Assembly (NCBI GenBank): GCA_964406505.1
Contig: CAYORX010000001.1
Coordinates: forward strand, 111,257-175,256
Source of the DNA: DTU015 sp964406505
Lineage (GTDB): Bacteria > Bacillota > Sulfobacillia > Fermentithermobacillales > Fermentithermobacillaceae
Direction of reading: 5' to 3'
Length of the DNA stretch: 64,000 bases
Shown: positions 1 through 8,457 of the stretch, piece after piece
Position numbering within the stretch: position 1 is the first letter of the stretch
How the letters are laid out: each line of letters starts with the position of its first letter
The notes under the pieces: model-generated
What the model was told of the DNA's origin: nothing
What the model saw: only the letters and a program-made list of their open reading frames with translations
Database searches by the model: none
Made by a program: the position numbers and the translations under genes

Positions 1-990
1 AATTTCGGGGGAAGGGGGATATGGTGCGTCAAGAGATACATAATTCCTTTGTTCCAGTGCATTAACATTCAAAGGCGAAACAGGTCCGAAAATGCCTAAA
101 GGACCAAATATAATCACAGGTTTAGCTGTAGCCATCGCTTCAAGTGCCACTCTTGACATTCCAATTACGATGTCGGACACCGCATACAGTGATGGAGTGT
201 CCAACACAAAACCAAGACAGCGAATGATGTCATTATCATGCTGTGAGTTAATCTGTTTAGCCCTAGTTTTTACAGAGGCAAATCTTTTGCCGTCGCCTGC
301 AATAAGCAACATCGCATTGGGACATCTTTTAGAAAGTTTTGATGTCGCATCCATAGCTACGACGGCAGCATCGGCTAAGTTGTCATCTAACCGAGACATA
401 TACAAAAGCAATGGGTTTTTATTTTGCGCAATACCGAGCCTATTGCGTATATCTACACAGTGTTGCTTAGAAATAGGGCGAAACAGGTCTGTATCGATGC
501 CGTTTGGGATTACAGTTATTTTATCGCGGATAAAATTAAATTTTTCGACTATATATTCATTGATTGTCTCGCTCACCGCGATTGTTTTATCTCCTTGTCG
601 GCTAAAAAAAGCCCATGGAAAACCCGCTTTAAACGTGCCGTGATAGGTAGTAACTAGTGGGACATTAGTTTTAACTGATACTTTTTCTGCAATCCAAATT
701 GGAATTCGAGCGTGGGCATGAATTATATCGATTTCTCTTTTTTCAACTATAGTAGAAACAATTCGATATGCTCGTGCCATGTTCAAAGGATTTCGCGAAT
801 GTAATGGCGCGTAAAAATGCTTGATCCCAGCCTTTTGAAGATCTTGTACCCGTTGTCCTCCGTGGGATGCAACGAAAACGTTCCACCCCAAATTTTGCAT
901 ACCTTTTGCGAGGCTTATAACACTTGTTTCAGCGCCACCGATATCCAAACTCATGAGCAGCATCAAAACCGTAGGCTTTGCATCTGCCAT
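1..990 (-). CDS. Glycosyltransferase family 1 (GT-B fold), C-terminus cut by window edge
   Basis: The reading frame is open from the ATG at 990 to the window edge (330 residues, no stop). It starts MADAKPTVLMLLMSLDIGGAE, the glycine-rich GGAE loop typical of the N-terminal Glyco_transf_4 domain. It later shows VIPNGID and, near the edge, ALEAMATAKPVI, the E-rich nucleotide-sugar-binding motif of GT4 enzymes. Such enzymes transfer a sugar from a nucleotide donor to a lipid or glycan at the cytosolic membrane face; the acceptor cannot be told. A GAAGGTGAG ribosome site lies about 12 bases before the start. It is transcribed divergently from the lipoprotein gene at 1189. Only the final part of the C-terminal domain is missing. 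Confidence 0.85.
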   Translation of the reverse strand, partial: MADAKPTVLMLLMSLDIGGAETSVISLAKGMQNLGWNVFVASHGGQRVQDLQKAGIKHFYAPLHSRNPLNMARAYRIVSTIVEKREIDIIHAHARIPIWIAEKVSVKTNVPLVTTYHGTFKAGFPWAFFSRQGDKTIAVSETINEYIVEKFNFIRDKITVIPNGIDTDLFRPISKQHCVDIRNRLGIAQNKNPLLLYMSRLDDNLADAAVVAMDATSKLSKRCPNAMLLIAGDGKRFASVKTRAKQINSQHDNDIIRCLGFVLDTPSLYAVSDIVIGMSRVALEAMATAKPVIIFGPLGIFGPVSPLNVNALEQRNYVSLDAPYPPSPEI

Positions 991-1028
991 TTATAAAATC
1001 ACTCACCTTCTAAGTGACGTCATGAAAT

Positions 1029-1057
1029 AAGCTATCTTGTCTCGACTCAATGGTCAA
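1029..1057 (-). promoter_or_regulatory. Possible sigma-A promoter for the glycosyltransferase
   Basis: On the minus strand TTGACC (1057-1052) is followed after 17 bases by TAGCTT (1034-1029). The -35 is good, the -10 only fair. The predicted start of transcription falls at about 1023, inside the first TGACGTCATGAA copy. Confidence 0.35.
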
Positions 1058-1063
1058 CACCTT

Positions 1064-1092
1064 TTGAGAATAGTATGAAACTGGTATATTTT
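1064..1092 (+). promoter_or_regulatory. Possible sigma-A promoter for the lipoprotein gene
   Basis: TTGAGA (1064-1069), 17 bases, then TATTTT (1087-1092); TATATT at 1085 is an overlapping alternative. The predicted transcript would start near 1099, just before the second TGACGTCA palindrome. Confidence 0.4.
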
Positions 1093-1188
1093 ACTTTAGC
1101 GGAACTGAAACTAGGTTCATGACGTCAGAATATTGAATCAAAACGAGGAATTTAAAAATCATCATGGATCTTCATAAGGAGGATACCA

Positions 1189-2232
1189 ATGACAATCAAA
1201 AAATGGTTTCCCCTACTAGCTATTGTGTTAGGGTTAAGTGTGTTTGCGGCTGGATGTAGTTCTAAAGATCTTGTGTCTCTTGCAAAACTAGATAAAGGTG
1301 AGTTAGAAGTCGGTGATAGATATGGCAATAGAGTGAGAATCGAAAATGCTGAGGAATTTCTTAAAGAATTCAAATCTGCTAAATCGATTAAGGATGCCGA
1401 AGACGTAAGAAGTGAAATTGAAGCTGAATACATTTTTTACTCAAACGAGAATAAAGTCTATTACGATGCTTTAGGAAAGTATCTCATATACATCGAAAAG
1501 GGTAAAAAACACGTGTACTCTGCCGACATAAGTGGTCTATTGGATGAACTTGTGCAATTGCCCCCTTTTGTGGTTCTTGGCTCTCACGATGAGGAGATTT
1601 CCGAATGGTTACACAAATTTAGCCGAATTGAACGTCCGGTAAGTTTATTATTTGAACGTGACGACCAAATTGTACTTGTAGTTATGGCAGGCAAAAGAGA
1701 TAAGACGGGTTATACGATGACCCTTGAAAACGTGTCTTTTCTGTCGTCATCTGGTGAAATGGCTGTTGATATCAGGCTGATTGAGCCTAAAGTTGGAGAT
1801 AATGTAACAAGTTATCCATATGAAGAATTTACTTTGTCTAAAAAAGTGGATGTAAATGTAAGGATGATTGAGTCAAAGGCTGAAGGCGACGATGTAGTGC
1901 ATGTACCTGTATCAGTCGTAGAAAAAGGTCAAAATGTCATTCTGTTTAGACCTGAACGTGGTTCGATTTTAACGGAAAGAGTTAAGATGACAGGGTTTGC
2001 AAGGCTAAGAGAAACTAATTTTGTTGTAGAGGTAGAGGATGGCCACAATGTATTGGGGGCCAAACAGGTTACAGTTTCAAAACGGGCACCTGAGTGGGAC
2101 TTTTTCGAATTTTGGATGGATCTTGAACCTGCTACCAGTCCTTACGGAACCATCATATTTGTAACTTATTCGGTAAAAGACGGTTCGAGAACGGAAGAAC
2201 TTAAAGTTCCAGTCGGATTCGGTGGCAAATAA
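1189..2232 (+). CDS. Lipoprotein with PrcB-like and Gmad2-like domains
   Basis: Encodes 347 residues with a lipoprotein signal peptide: a charged MTIKK start, a hydrophobic core, and the lipobox FAAGC with cysteine near residue 23, so it should be anchored on the outer face of the membrane. The middle (about 160-215) resembles the PrcB C-terminal domain, with VVMAGKRDKTGYTM as the recognisable segment. The last 100 residues (RPERGSILTERVKMTG onward) resemble Gmad2, an immunoglobulin-like domain found in spore and germination proteins. A strong AAGGAGGAT ribosome site precedes the ATG. The domain calls are family recognition by eye; the process it serves is unknown, perhaps spore envelope or cell-surface. 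Confidence 0.7.
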   Translation: MTIKKWFPLLAIVLGLSVFAAGCSSKDLVSLAKLDKGELEVGDRYGNRVRIENAEEFLKEFKSAKSIKDAEDVRSEIEAEYIFYSNENKVYYDALGKYLIYIEKGKKHVYSADISGLLDELVQLPPFVVLGSHDEEISEWLHKFSRIERPVSLLFERDDQIVLVVMAGKRDKTGYTMTLENVSFLSSSGEMAVDIRLIEPKVGDNVTSYPYEEFTLSKKVDVNVRMIESKAEGDDVVHVPVSVVEKGQNVILFRPERGSILTERVKMTGFARLRETNFVVEVEDGHNVLGAKQVTVSKRAPEWDFFEFWMDLEPATSPYGTIIFVTYSVKDGSRTEELKVPVGFGGK

Positions 2233-2340
2233 TCAAAAACAGTAGTTTGATGACCTTAATCTGAAACCAGCGCGCTTTTGTATTATAATTATTTTGAACA
2301 ACTAGATATTGTTGGCGAAATTGGCAAGGAGGCAATGTTT

Positions 2341-3240
2341 ATGCAGCAAAAATTGGTGGAATGTATACCGAATTTTAGTGAAGGTAAGGATCAATCGGTT
2401 TTAGATGCAATAGTTAATTCGATTATAGATTCTGGTTGTAACGTGTTAGACGCGTCTTTAGATCCGAGCCATAATCGTTCAGTAGTGACGTTTATCGGCT
2501 CACCCAAGGATGTAGCGCAGGCTGCTTTTAATGCGTCCCAAAAGGCTGTTGAACTTATAGATATGGAAAAACATAGCGGCGAACATCCAAGGATTGGTGC
2601 TGTAGATGTGATACCCTTTGTTCCAATTCAAGGAGTTACCATGGCCGATTGTATACAAATTGCGGAACAGGTGGGTAAAAGGATAGGGGAAGAACTCAAT
2701 ATACCTGTGTACCTATATGCTAAAGCCGCTAGAAGGCCGGAAAGGGTTCGTTTGCCTACGGTTAGAAAAGGTGAATATGAAGGACTCAAAAAAGCAATTA
2801 AGTCCGATCCGGCTAGGGAACCTGATTTTGGTCCGGGTGAACTTCATCCAAGCGCGGGGGCTGTTGCGGTTGGAGCAAGGCCTGCTCTCATAGCTTATAA
2901 CGTGAACTTGGACACTAAGGATGTCAAAATTGCCCGCTCGATTGCTAGACGGATAAGGGAATCTTCGGGAGGATTTCCTCACGTTCAGGCAAAAGGCATA
3001 ACTATGGGAGACACGGGGTTAGCTCAGGTAACCATGAATCTATTGGATTATCGAACTACTTCAATAGAAGATGTGTTTAGCAAAATTCAGGAAGAGGCTG
3101 AACGCAAAGGAGTAGGGATCGCCGATTCAGAAATCATTGGGTTGATCCCTTTAGATGCTTTGCTAGATGTCGCTTTTGCTCGATTAAAACTAGAAGGGTT
3201 TTCTAAGAACAGGATATTAGATCTCATTACTAAAAATTAA
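2341..3240 (+). CDS. ftcD: Glutamate formimidoyltransferase (FTCD N-terminal type)
   Basis: Transfers the formimino group from N-formimino-L-glutamate (or a similar donor) to tetrahydrofolate in histidine or purine breakdown. The 299-residue product starts MQQKLVECIPNFSEGKD, the hallmark N-terminus, and has GEHPRIGAVDVIPF with histidine at residue 82, the position of the catalytic His82 known from the mammalian enzyme. The frame is open further upstream to a TTG at 2278, but AAGGAGG at 2326-2332 lies 8 bases before the ATG at 2341, so that start is chosen. A TATAAT at 2284-2289 may be its -10 element. It is followed 43 bases later by the cyclodeaminase gene that uses its product. Confidence 0.93.
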   Translation: MQQKLVECIPNFSEGKDQSVLDAIVNSIIDSGCNVLDASLDPSHNRSVVTFIGSPKDVAQAAFNASQKAVELIDMEKHSGEHPRIGAVDVIPFVPIQGVTMADCIQIAEQVGKRIGEELNIPVYLYAKAARRPERVRLPTVRKGEYEGLKKAIKSDPAREPDFGPGELHPSAGAVAVGARPALIAYNVNLDTKDVKIARSIARRIRESSGGFPHVQAKGITMGDTGLAQVTMNLLDYRTTSIEDVFSKIQEEAERKGVGIADSEIIGLIPLDALLDVAFARLKLEGFSKNRILDLITKN

Positions 3241-3283
3241 AACAGCAAACACTAAGATATTCTTACAAAATATTTCGAAAAGA

Positions 3284-3922
3284 GTGATCTCGTTGGATAT
3301 ATCAAACTTTTTAAGGGAACTGAGTGCCGCCACAGGTGTACCTGGTGGCGGGGCAGCTGCAGCGGTTGGCGGTGCGATGGGCTGTGCTTTATTTCAAATG
3401 GTAGCAGGGGTTACTTTAAAATCGCCTCGATTTACCAAAGGACGGGACGTGCTTGGAGAAATTAGCCAAACCGCTGAAAAACTACATACCAAATTTTTGA
3501 TATTGGCAAACGAAGATGCTGATGCGTACAGGCAAGTGGAGACGGCATTCAGAATGCCAAGATCTACCTCAGAAGAGAAAAATCACAGAAAAAATGCCAT
3601 ACAGCAGGCTTTTAAAGGTGCTACTGAAACTCCTCTAAGAACTATGGCTACATGTATAGATGCAATGGCACTTCTACCGGATTTGCTCAAATATGGGAAC
3701 CCTAACGCCATAACAGACGTCGCTGTGGGATTTTTAATGTTGGATGCATCTATTCATGGGGCTTCTATGAATGCGGAGATCAATCTTGGTTCCATTCAAG
3801 ATGAAGAATTTAAATCAGCTGCCAACGTCAAACTTTCAAATATAACACAACAGGCAGCAGATTACAAAATTTTATTGAATGCAGATTTGAAGCGAGCGGG
3901 TTTGCTGAAGATTAAAAAATAA
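3284..3922 (+). CDS. fchA: Formimidoyltetrahydrofolate cyclodeaminase
   Basis: Converts 5-formimino-THF to 5,10-methenyl-THF and ammonia, the step after FtcD. The 212-residue all-helical protein has the family signature TGVPGGGAAAAVGGAMGCAL near residues 15-35 (the glycine-rich folate-binding turn) and the length of stand-alone FchA enzymes. The start is a GTG at 3284; a TTG at 3293 is an alternative, and neither has a clear ribosome site, so translation may partly depend on the upstream gene. In many animals the two activities are fused; here they are separate adjacent genes. No hut genes are nearby, so the formimino donor cannot be decided from context. Confidence 0.9.
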   Translation: MISLDISNFLRELSAATGVPGGGAAAAVGGAMGCALFQMVAGVTLKSPRFTKGRDVLGEISQTAEKLHTKFLILANEDADAYRQVETAFRMPRSTSEEKNHRKNAIQQAFKGATETPLRTMATCIDAMALLPDLLKYGNPNAITDVAVGFLMLDASIHGASMNAEINLGSIQDEEFKSAANVKLSNITQQAADYKILLNADLKRAGLLKIKK

Positions 3923-3984
3923 TCAGTTTAACTAAGGCATTTGCGCCGGTACAAGTTAAACACAGTGCTTTTGTCGTCTGCTGA

Positions 3985-5040
3985 CTATTTTTTGAAAACA
4001 AACGTGTTTATCATGTAAATTACAAGTCCGGCGACAAAAATCGAACCTGCCCAACCGCATATAGGGTATATTGCCCTAACTAAGTTTGAGAAGCCAGCTG
4101 ATGCTGCCCATAAAGAAGCTACCGCAGCCGTTAATGCGATATATAGAAAATTTCTACTTTTCGGATCAATAAGTCTCGCCGAAAAACTAAAAAGATTAGC
4201 TACTGCGGTAGTATAAACTTCAGCCAAGAAAATAATCACATACAGTGGTCTTCCAAACTTCCAAATTTGCGATGCTAATTTAGCTAAAGGTATTTCGTAG
4301 CTTGCTATGTGGGGCAATGAGGAAACCACGCTTAGGTATACTACCGATAACCCTAACCCTAACCCCAAAGCCCCGATAAACGCTATCTTAAAAGATTGTT
4401 TTGTCGAATTGAGTGTTCCGCCGATAGAAGACAAAACAGGTGCAGCAATGAAGATGTTATACGAAACATAGTTGAGTGACGAAACTGCCCAATGAGAAAT
4501 TGGTGGTTCGTAGCCGGGAGGAGGTTTTCCAATTTTTAATCCGTTCATGTATATAGCACCCACAGCAATAAGTACAACGCCGGCTAAAAGAAAAGGAACT
4601 ACGAGCCCAATAGCGTGAACGACGCCGCTGAATCTAGTTAATACGGTTATGAAGGTGATCACCGCCATCAAAACTGCACCAGCAATCCAGGGAAGTCCGA
4701 ATTCTTGAGTGATAACTGATCCTGCACCTGAAATCATGGCAGATAGCGCAGTAAATAAAAAAACAATAGTTATTACATCTAAAAACTGTGCAACTGTCCT
4801 ACCTACGGCTTTCGCCAAAACGGGTTTATATGTAGATGCCCGAGTTTGCCGTCCAGCTTCAATGCAAGCAAATCCAAAAACAAAAAGACCGGCAATAGAT
4901 CCTATTACACCGGGTATACCGTTGATACCAAACAACCCAAAAAATTGAAGCACTTCTTGACCTGATGCAAACCCCGCACCTACCACTGTTCCTATATAAG
5001 TGGCGGCCATTGTTAAGATCGGTGTTTTAGTGCTTTCCAT
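3985..5040 (-). CDS. YkvI-like integral membrane carrier
   Basis: A 351-residue, very hydrophobic protein with about ten membrane segments. Its first segment ATYIGTVVGAGFASGQEVLQF has the G-rich broken-helix look of APC-superfamily carriers and matches the YkvI family. The substrate is unknown. The frame extends to an ATG at 5055, but GGGAGA at 5053-5048 is well placed only for the ATG at 5040, so the shorter start (MESTKTPILTM) is preferred. It is convergent with fchA, and the minus-strand gene at 5160 lies upstream about 120 bases away. Confidence 0.75.
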   Translation of the reverse strand: MESTKTPILTMAATYIGTVVGAGFASGQEVLQFFGLFGINGIPGVIGSIAGLFVFGFACIEAGRQTRASTYKPVLAKAVGRTVAQFLDVITIVFLFTALSAMISGAGSVITQEFGLPWIAGAVLMAVITFITVLTRFSGVVHAIGLVVPFLLAGVVLIAVGAIYMNGLKIGKPPPGYEPPISHWAVSSLNYVSYNIFIAAPVLSSIGGTLNSTKQSFKIAFIGALGLGLGLSVVYLSVVSSLPHIASYEIPLAKLASQIWKFGRPLYVIIFLAEVYTTAVANLFSFSARLIDPKSRNFLYIALTAAVASLWAASAGFSNLVRAIYPICGWAGSIFVAGLVIYMINTFVFKK

Positions 5041-5159
5041 AATTGAATCTCCCATACTTAATAAAACCGCTTAGGTTTAAATCTTGCTCCATTGCATATA
5101 ATTATATTAATCGAATTAGCCCAACATGTTTAAATGCAGGTACAACGCGTGGTAAAGGT

Positions 5160-5975
5160 TTACTTAATCTGACGCCAATAATTGTTTTTTGGTAAGGAGG
5201 AGGTAAATATAAGCGAATCGGGGGCTTCAAGTTCTTTAGGTAAGAACGCTCCCCTAATGATATCTATATCTTCCTCGATTTGTGAAATGTTCCTTGCAAG
5301 ACATTCCGCAAAAAAACCTGCAAAATTAGCTTCTGCAACGCGAACGATCGTTCTAATTTCACTTAGAGGAATATTTTTAAATACTTCGATACCTTGTTGT
5401 AGAATATTATTTCTTTGTCGCGAATAGTTTTCAAAATATCGTTTAATAGTTGAAACACGGCCGGCTTCAGCCGAATCTTGTAATTTAAGCAAAAAGCGGT
5501 ATATATTCTGACATCGGGGATCAAGGCTGGCACCAAAATCAAACCAAATGGGAACGTCGGATAATTGCCATATGTTTTTTTCCCCGTCGTCCCAATTTCT
5601 AACTAGAATGTCGAATACTGTTTGAAATCCCATAGCGGTTTCTGAATCTTGATGGGGCAAAGTGTTTCTGTCGTATTGATATGCTGCTCTTGAGAAATAG
5701 AATTCAGGACCAACGATTTCAGTGAGTCTCTCTCGATCTTCACCGGTTAAGTTCATTTCGCTGGCAAGTTTTACTGAAACGACATTGACTCGGCCTGTTC
5801 CTAATAAGCTTACAATTTTTTCGATTGGACCATAACTAAAAAAAGTTTCATGAACTAAAAATCTGTGCGAAATGCTGCCGGGAATTATTGAGGGAGTGAA
5901 ATGTCGCTTAACATAATATATTTCACCATTTGTAGTGTATTTGGCCATACCATGTTCTATTTCTACCTTACCCAT
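5160..5975 (-). CDS. Unrecognised protein with HipA/PI3K-like kinase motifs
   Basis: The 271-residue product is not one I recognise by name. It has a segment ordered like the catalytic core of HipA-like and PI3/4-kinase-like proteins: D122-x-L-x-x-N127-W-D129, then N134, then WFDFGASLD with D146-F-G. K24 in YYVKRH could be the ATP-binding lysine of a small N-terminal lobe. This suggests a small HipA-like kinase, but a glycine-rich loop is not evident. The start is set at the ATG at 5975 because AAGGAG lies 9 bases upstream; an in-frame GTG at 5993 would place that site inside the gene. No antitoxin-like HipB partner is adjacent. It is divergent from the FMN-binding protein. Confidence 0.5.
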   Translation of the reverse strand: MGKVEIEHGMAKYTTNGEIYYVKRHFTPSIIPGSISHRFLVHETFFSYGPIEKIVSLLGTGRVNVVSVKLASEMNLTGEDRERLTEIVGPEFYFSRAAYQYDRNTLPHQDSETAMGFQTVFDILVRNWDDGEKNIWQLSDVPIWFDFGASLDPRCQNIYRFLLKLQDSAEAGRVSTIKRYFENYSRQRNNILQQGIEVFKNIPLSEIRTIVRVAEANFAGFFAECLARNISQIEEDIDIIRGAFLPKELEAPDSLIFTSSLPKNNYWRQIK

Positions 5976-6132
5976 GAACGGTTGCTCCTTCACGAGTTAG
6001 TTTTGCATGTGCCACTTATATCTTAACATATTCTTCTGGTTGTTTCTTCTGCACAAATAACTGCTAGTATGTTATTATTCTAATTGGCATTCCAATCAAT
6101 TTAAAGTTTGTGATTCTGAGGAGGAGGCTGAC

Positions 6133-6939
6133 ATGAAGCAAGTAGCTAAACTCGGTTTAATTTTAGCACTTATATGCGCGCTGTCAGGTCTTGGATTGGC
6201 AGCAGTTTATAATAAGACTAAACCTATAATTGATGAGCGTGCCAGGGAGGATCTTTTGAATGCCGCAAAAGAGGTTATTCCCGGGGCTTCAACGATCGAA
6301 CAACTAGAAGAAAATGGCACGCCGTATTGGTTAGGCAAGAGCGGTTCGGACGTGCTAGGGGCTGCTGTACAAGTGGAATCTCAAGGTTATGGAAATAGTC
6401 CTATTCAAATGATGATTGGTGTAAATACCGAAGCCGCTGTAACCAAAGTTAAGATAGTATCTATGTCTGAAACACCTGGAATTGGGACTCGTATTAAAGA
6501 CGAGGCGTTTTTATCTCGATTTAAAGGCGAAAATAACCCTGCAAGGGTAGATGGCATTTCTGGTGCCACAGTATCTTCGGGAGCCGTAAAGGCTGGTGTT
6601 AGCAAAGCATATGATTTCTTAACTGCTATCGTTGCTCCCGGCGATGCGGTTCATTTGGATATTACATCTATCCCCGACGGGATATACGAGGGGACGGGTG
6701 AAGGATTATTTGGAGCCATCCAAGTAGTTGTTACGGTTCAAAGCGGTAAAATTACAGGATTTGAGGTGCTTAGCCACAGCGAAACGCAAGGGTTATCCGA
6801 TCCTGCAATTACAAGAATTCCTGCAGCTATAATTGAAACTCAAAAATTTGATGTTGATACAATATCAGGGGCGACATTCACCAGCAAAGGTATTATAGAT
6901 GCTGGTAGAGATGCCTTGAAACAATTTGTCGAAGAATAG
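6133..6939 (+). CDS. Membrane-anchored protein with two FMN-binding domains (RnfG-like)
   Basis: 268 residues: an N-terminal membrane anchor (about 5-26) and two FMN_bind domains facing the outside. Each has the ApbE flavinylation signature D-x-x-S-G-A-T: D140 to T146 (followed by VSSG) and D242 to T248 (followed by FTSKG). FMN would be linked by a phosphoester bond to T146 and T248. The N-terminal half follows RnfG/NqrC; the second domain is an extra repeat. A likely role is extracytosolic electron transfer. There is no ApbE or other Rnf subunit in the window, so the electron donor and the flavin transferase must be encoded elsewhere. AGGAGGAGG precedes the ATG. A hairpin terminator follows. 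Confidence 0.85.
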   Translation: MKQVAKLGLILALICALSGLGLAAVYNKTKPIIDERAREDLLNAAKEVIPGASTIEQLEENGTPYWLGKSGSDVLGAAVQVESQGYGNSPIQMMIGVNTEAAVTKVKIVSMSETPGIGTRIKDEAFLSRFKGENNPARVDGISGATVSSGAVKAGVSKAYDFLTAIVAPGDAVHLDITSIPDGIYEGTGEGLFGAIQVVVTVQSGKITGFEVLSHSETQGLSDPAITRIPAAIIETQKFDVDTISGATFTSKGIIDAGRDALKQFVEE

Positions 6940-6980
6940 TTACCATACTAGGCGTAGCATTTAACATACTTGATAATATG

Positions 6981-7011
6981 CCCAGGTAGCACGCTTATGA
7001 AGCTACCTGGG
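6981..7011 (+). terminator. Intrinsic terminator after the FMN-binding protein
   Basis: CCCAGGTAGC (6981-6990) pairs perfectly with GCTACCTGGG (7002-7011), 11-base loop, followed by the T-rich TATATTTATTG. It insulates the SOS cassette downstream. Confidence 0.75.
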
Positions 7012-7065
7012 TATATTTATTGCCCACCTATATAATCTTTAACGAAAACGAAAAAATTAATGCCC

Positions 7066-7094
7066 TTGACTTAGTTTTATTATGAGTTTATGAT
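7066..7094 (+). promoter_or_regulatory. Sigma-A promoter of the imuB-dnaE2 cassette
   Basis: TTGACT (7066-7071), 17-base spacer, TATGAT (7089-7094), both close to consensus. The transcript should begin at about 7101, so the in-frame ATG at 7090 cannot be the translation start. Confidence 0.7.
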
Positions 7095-7100
7095 ATTAAG

Positions 7101-7114
7101 CGAACAAATGTTCC
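7101..7114. promoter_or_regulatory. SOS box (Gram-positive LexA/DinR operator)
   Basis: CGAACAAATGTTCC fits every position of the Bacillus-type LexA consensus CGAACRNRYGTTYC. It begins at the predicted transcription start, 6 bases after the -10 element, where bound LexA would block RNA polymerase. Confidence 0.8.
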
Positions 7115-7131
7115 CGCGAACAGGTGATCAT

Positions 7132-8442
7132 ATGTCAGCTTTGTATTACATTAAATTTTTGGGGATAAAGGCATATCAAGAACAAACTAAGCGTAAAATT
7201 GATATAGCTCGTCCGCTTATTATTCATTTTAAAGATAGGGTCCTAGATTGTAATAAACAGGCGTTTAAAGATGGTATAAGACCTGGGGATACCGTACGGC
7301 AAGCTAGATTAGCATCTCCTTTATGTGAAACTATTCGTGTAACTGATGAAACTACAGATTTTCCAGCGAATATATCGAATAAATTTACAAGCGTAACCCC
7401 GTTCGTTGAATTCGATCATGAATATTGCGGGGTTTTTGCAGATTTTTTAGGGGACGATCAATTGTTTGAAACTTTATCCCTTGCAAAAGATGTGTTTTGT
7501 AAAGCTGTTATAACAAAATGCAAGTCAAAGCTCTTAGCAAAATCTTTTTCTATATGGATGTTTGAACAGTTAATCACAAAAGAAAAAGCGCTTTTTGTTA
7601 AAAAACAATTTAAATATATTGAAATAGGCGAAAATTATATATTTGCAAACATAGAGATTGGAAAAGAATCTGCTCATTCTGCTGACATTCCTATTTCTTG
7701 TCTATGGCCGATACCTCAAAATATAATATCCCGCTTATACAGTTTAGGGTTAAAAACTTTTCAAGACATACAGCGTATAACAACAAATGATCTTGCGACT
7801 CAAATAGGTCATTGGGCATATTTAGTCGTTGATTTAGTTAACGGGCGAGATCGATTTAAGGTAAAACCATTATATTTAAAGAAATGTATCGAGAAAACGG
7901 TAAACATAGAGGATTTCTATAGTGATTTAACACCGCAGATATTTATCCCTGTGCTTCGCGAGGTATCAGCAGAATTAAGCCGGTACAATAACCAGGTTAG
8001 AGATATTGTCTTAATTATAATCGGTAATTTTACGCCTGTAATTAAACGACACAAGTTAATTAAATCTGCATATACTCCTATGTTTTTATATTCAATTGTT
8101 TCAAAACTTTTCGAGGAAGGCATGCATGAATTAAGGCATAAACCTTCCTATCATGTTTCAAGGATCGAATTAGCTTTTAAAAATATCGAGAGGATTTCGG
8201 TAAAGCAAATGCCACTAATGCCACTGTTAAATAGCAACTCCCCCAGTTCAAATGCTGCAAAACTTACAGATGTTTTAGAGTCTGTTGTATCAGATATAGA
8301 GCGGAAGTTCGGAAGTTCTGTATTGGTGTGGGGAATTCACGACAAGCGTAAGCATAATCAAATCTTTAAACCGGAAATTTTGCGCAGGGAAAAGATGTTA
8401 AGTTTTTGGGATCCCATGAAATTCGGTAAATCCCATTCTTGA
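7132..8442 (+). CDS. imuB: ImuB-like Y-family polymerase homologue, probably non-catalytic
   Basis: 436 residues from the ATG at 7132 (AGGTGA at 7122-7127). The family is shown by a helix-hairpin-helix like segment at about 199-226 (ISRLYSLGLKTFQDIQ), followed by VDLVNGRD, which corresponds to the Y-family fingers/thumb motif. The acidic catalytic motifs are degenerate: the N-terminal D-x-D-x-F-Y motif is replaced by YYIKFLGIKAY, and the S-x-D-E motif by VEFDHEYCGV. QMPLM at 359-363 resembles a beta-clamp-binding pentapeptide. This matches ImuB, which acts as a clamp-binding scaffold for DnaE2 in translesion synthesis. The context (SOS promoter, DUF6504-like gene, dnaE2) supports it. Sequence similarity is low, so the symbol rests partly on context. 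Confidence 0.75.
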   Translation: MSALYYIKFLGIKAYQEQTKRKIDIARPLIIHFKDRVLDCNKQAFKDGIRPGDTVRQARLASPLCETIRVTDETTDFPANISNKFTSVTPFVEFDHEYCGVFADFLGDDQLFETLSLAKDVFCKAVITKCKSKLLAKSFSIWMFEQLITKEKALFVKKQFKYIEIGENYIFANIEIGKESAHSADIPISCLWPIPQNIISRLYSLGLKTFQDIQRITTNDLATQIGHWAYLVVDLVNGRDRFKVKPLYLKKCIEKTVNIEDFYSDLTPQIFIPVLREVSAELSRYNNQVRDIVLIIIGNFTPVIKRHKLIKSAYTPMFLYSIVSKLFEEGMHELRHKPSYHVSRIELAFKNIERISVKQMPLMPLLNSNSPSSNAAKLTDVLESVVSDIERKFGSSVLVWGIHDKRKHNQIFKPEILRREKMLSFWDPMKFGKSHS

Positions 8443-8457
8443 GGAGGTATGTGATAT

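Larger units (their letters stand above)
1015..1127. repeat. Inverted 12-bp repeat pair with TGACGTCA palindrome cores, candidate operators
   Basis: TGACGTCATGAA at 1015-1026 and its exact reverse complement TTCATGACGTCA at 1116-1127. Each contains the perfect 8-bp palindrome TGACGTCA. Centres are 101 bases apart, in a divergent intergenic region, and each copy sits close to a predicted transcription start. The flanks outside the 12 bases do not match, which fits a selected binding site more than a duplicated segment. The protein that binds is unknown. Confidence 0.55.

Noticed and set aside
92..643. 183-codon plus-strand frame
   Set aside because: Antisense to the glycosyltransferase, whose motifs are intact on the minus strand.
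4348..4366. Telomere-like CCCTAA tandem units
   Set aside because: They lie inside the YkvI-like gene, encode a GLGLGL membrane helix in frame, and number only about three.
7090..7131. N-terminal extension of the ImuB-like protein from ATG 7090
   Set aside because: The ATG overlaps the -10 element and the SOS box lies in the extension; a ribosome site fits only the ATG at 7132.
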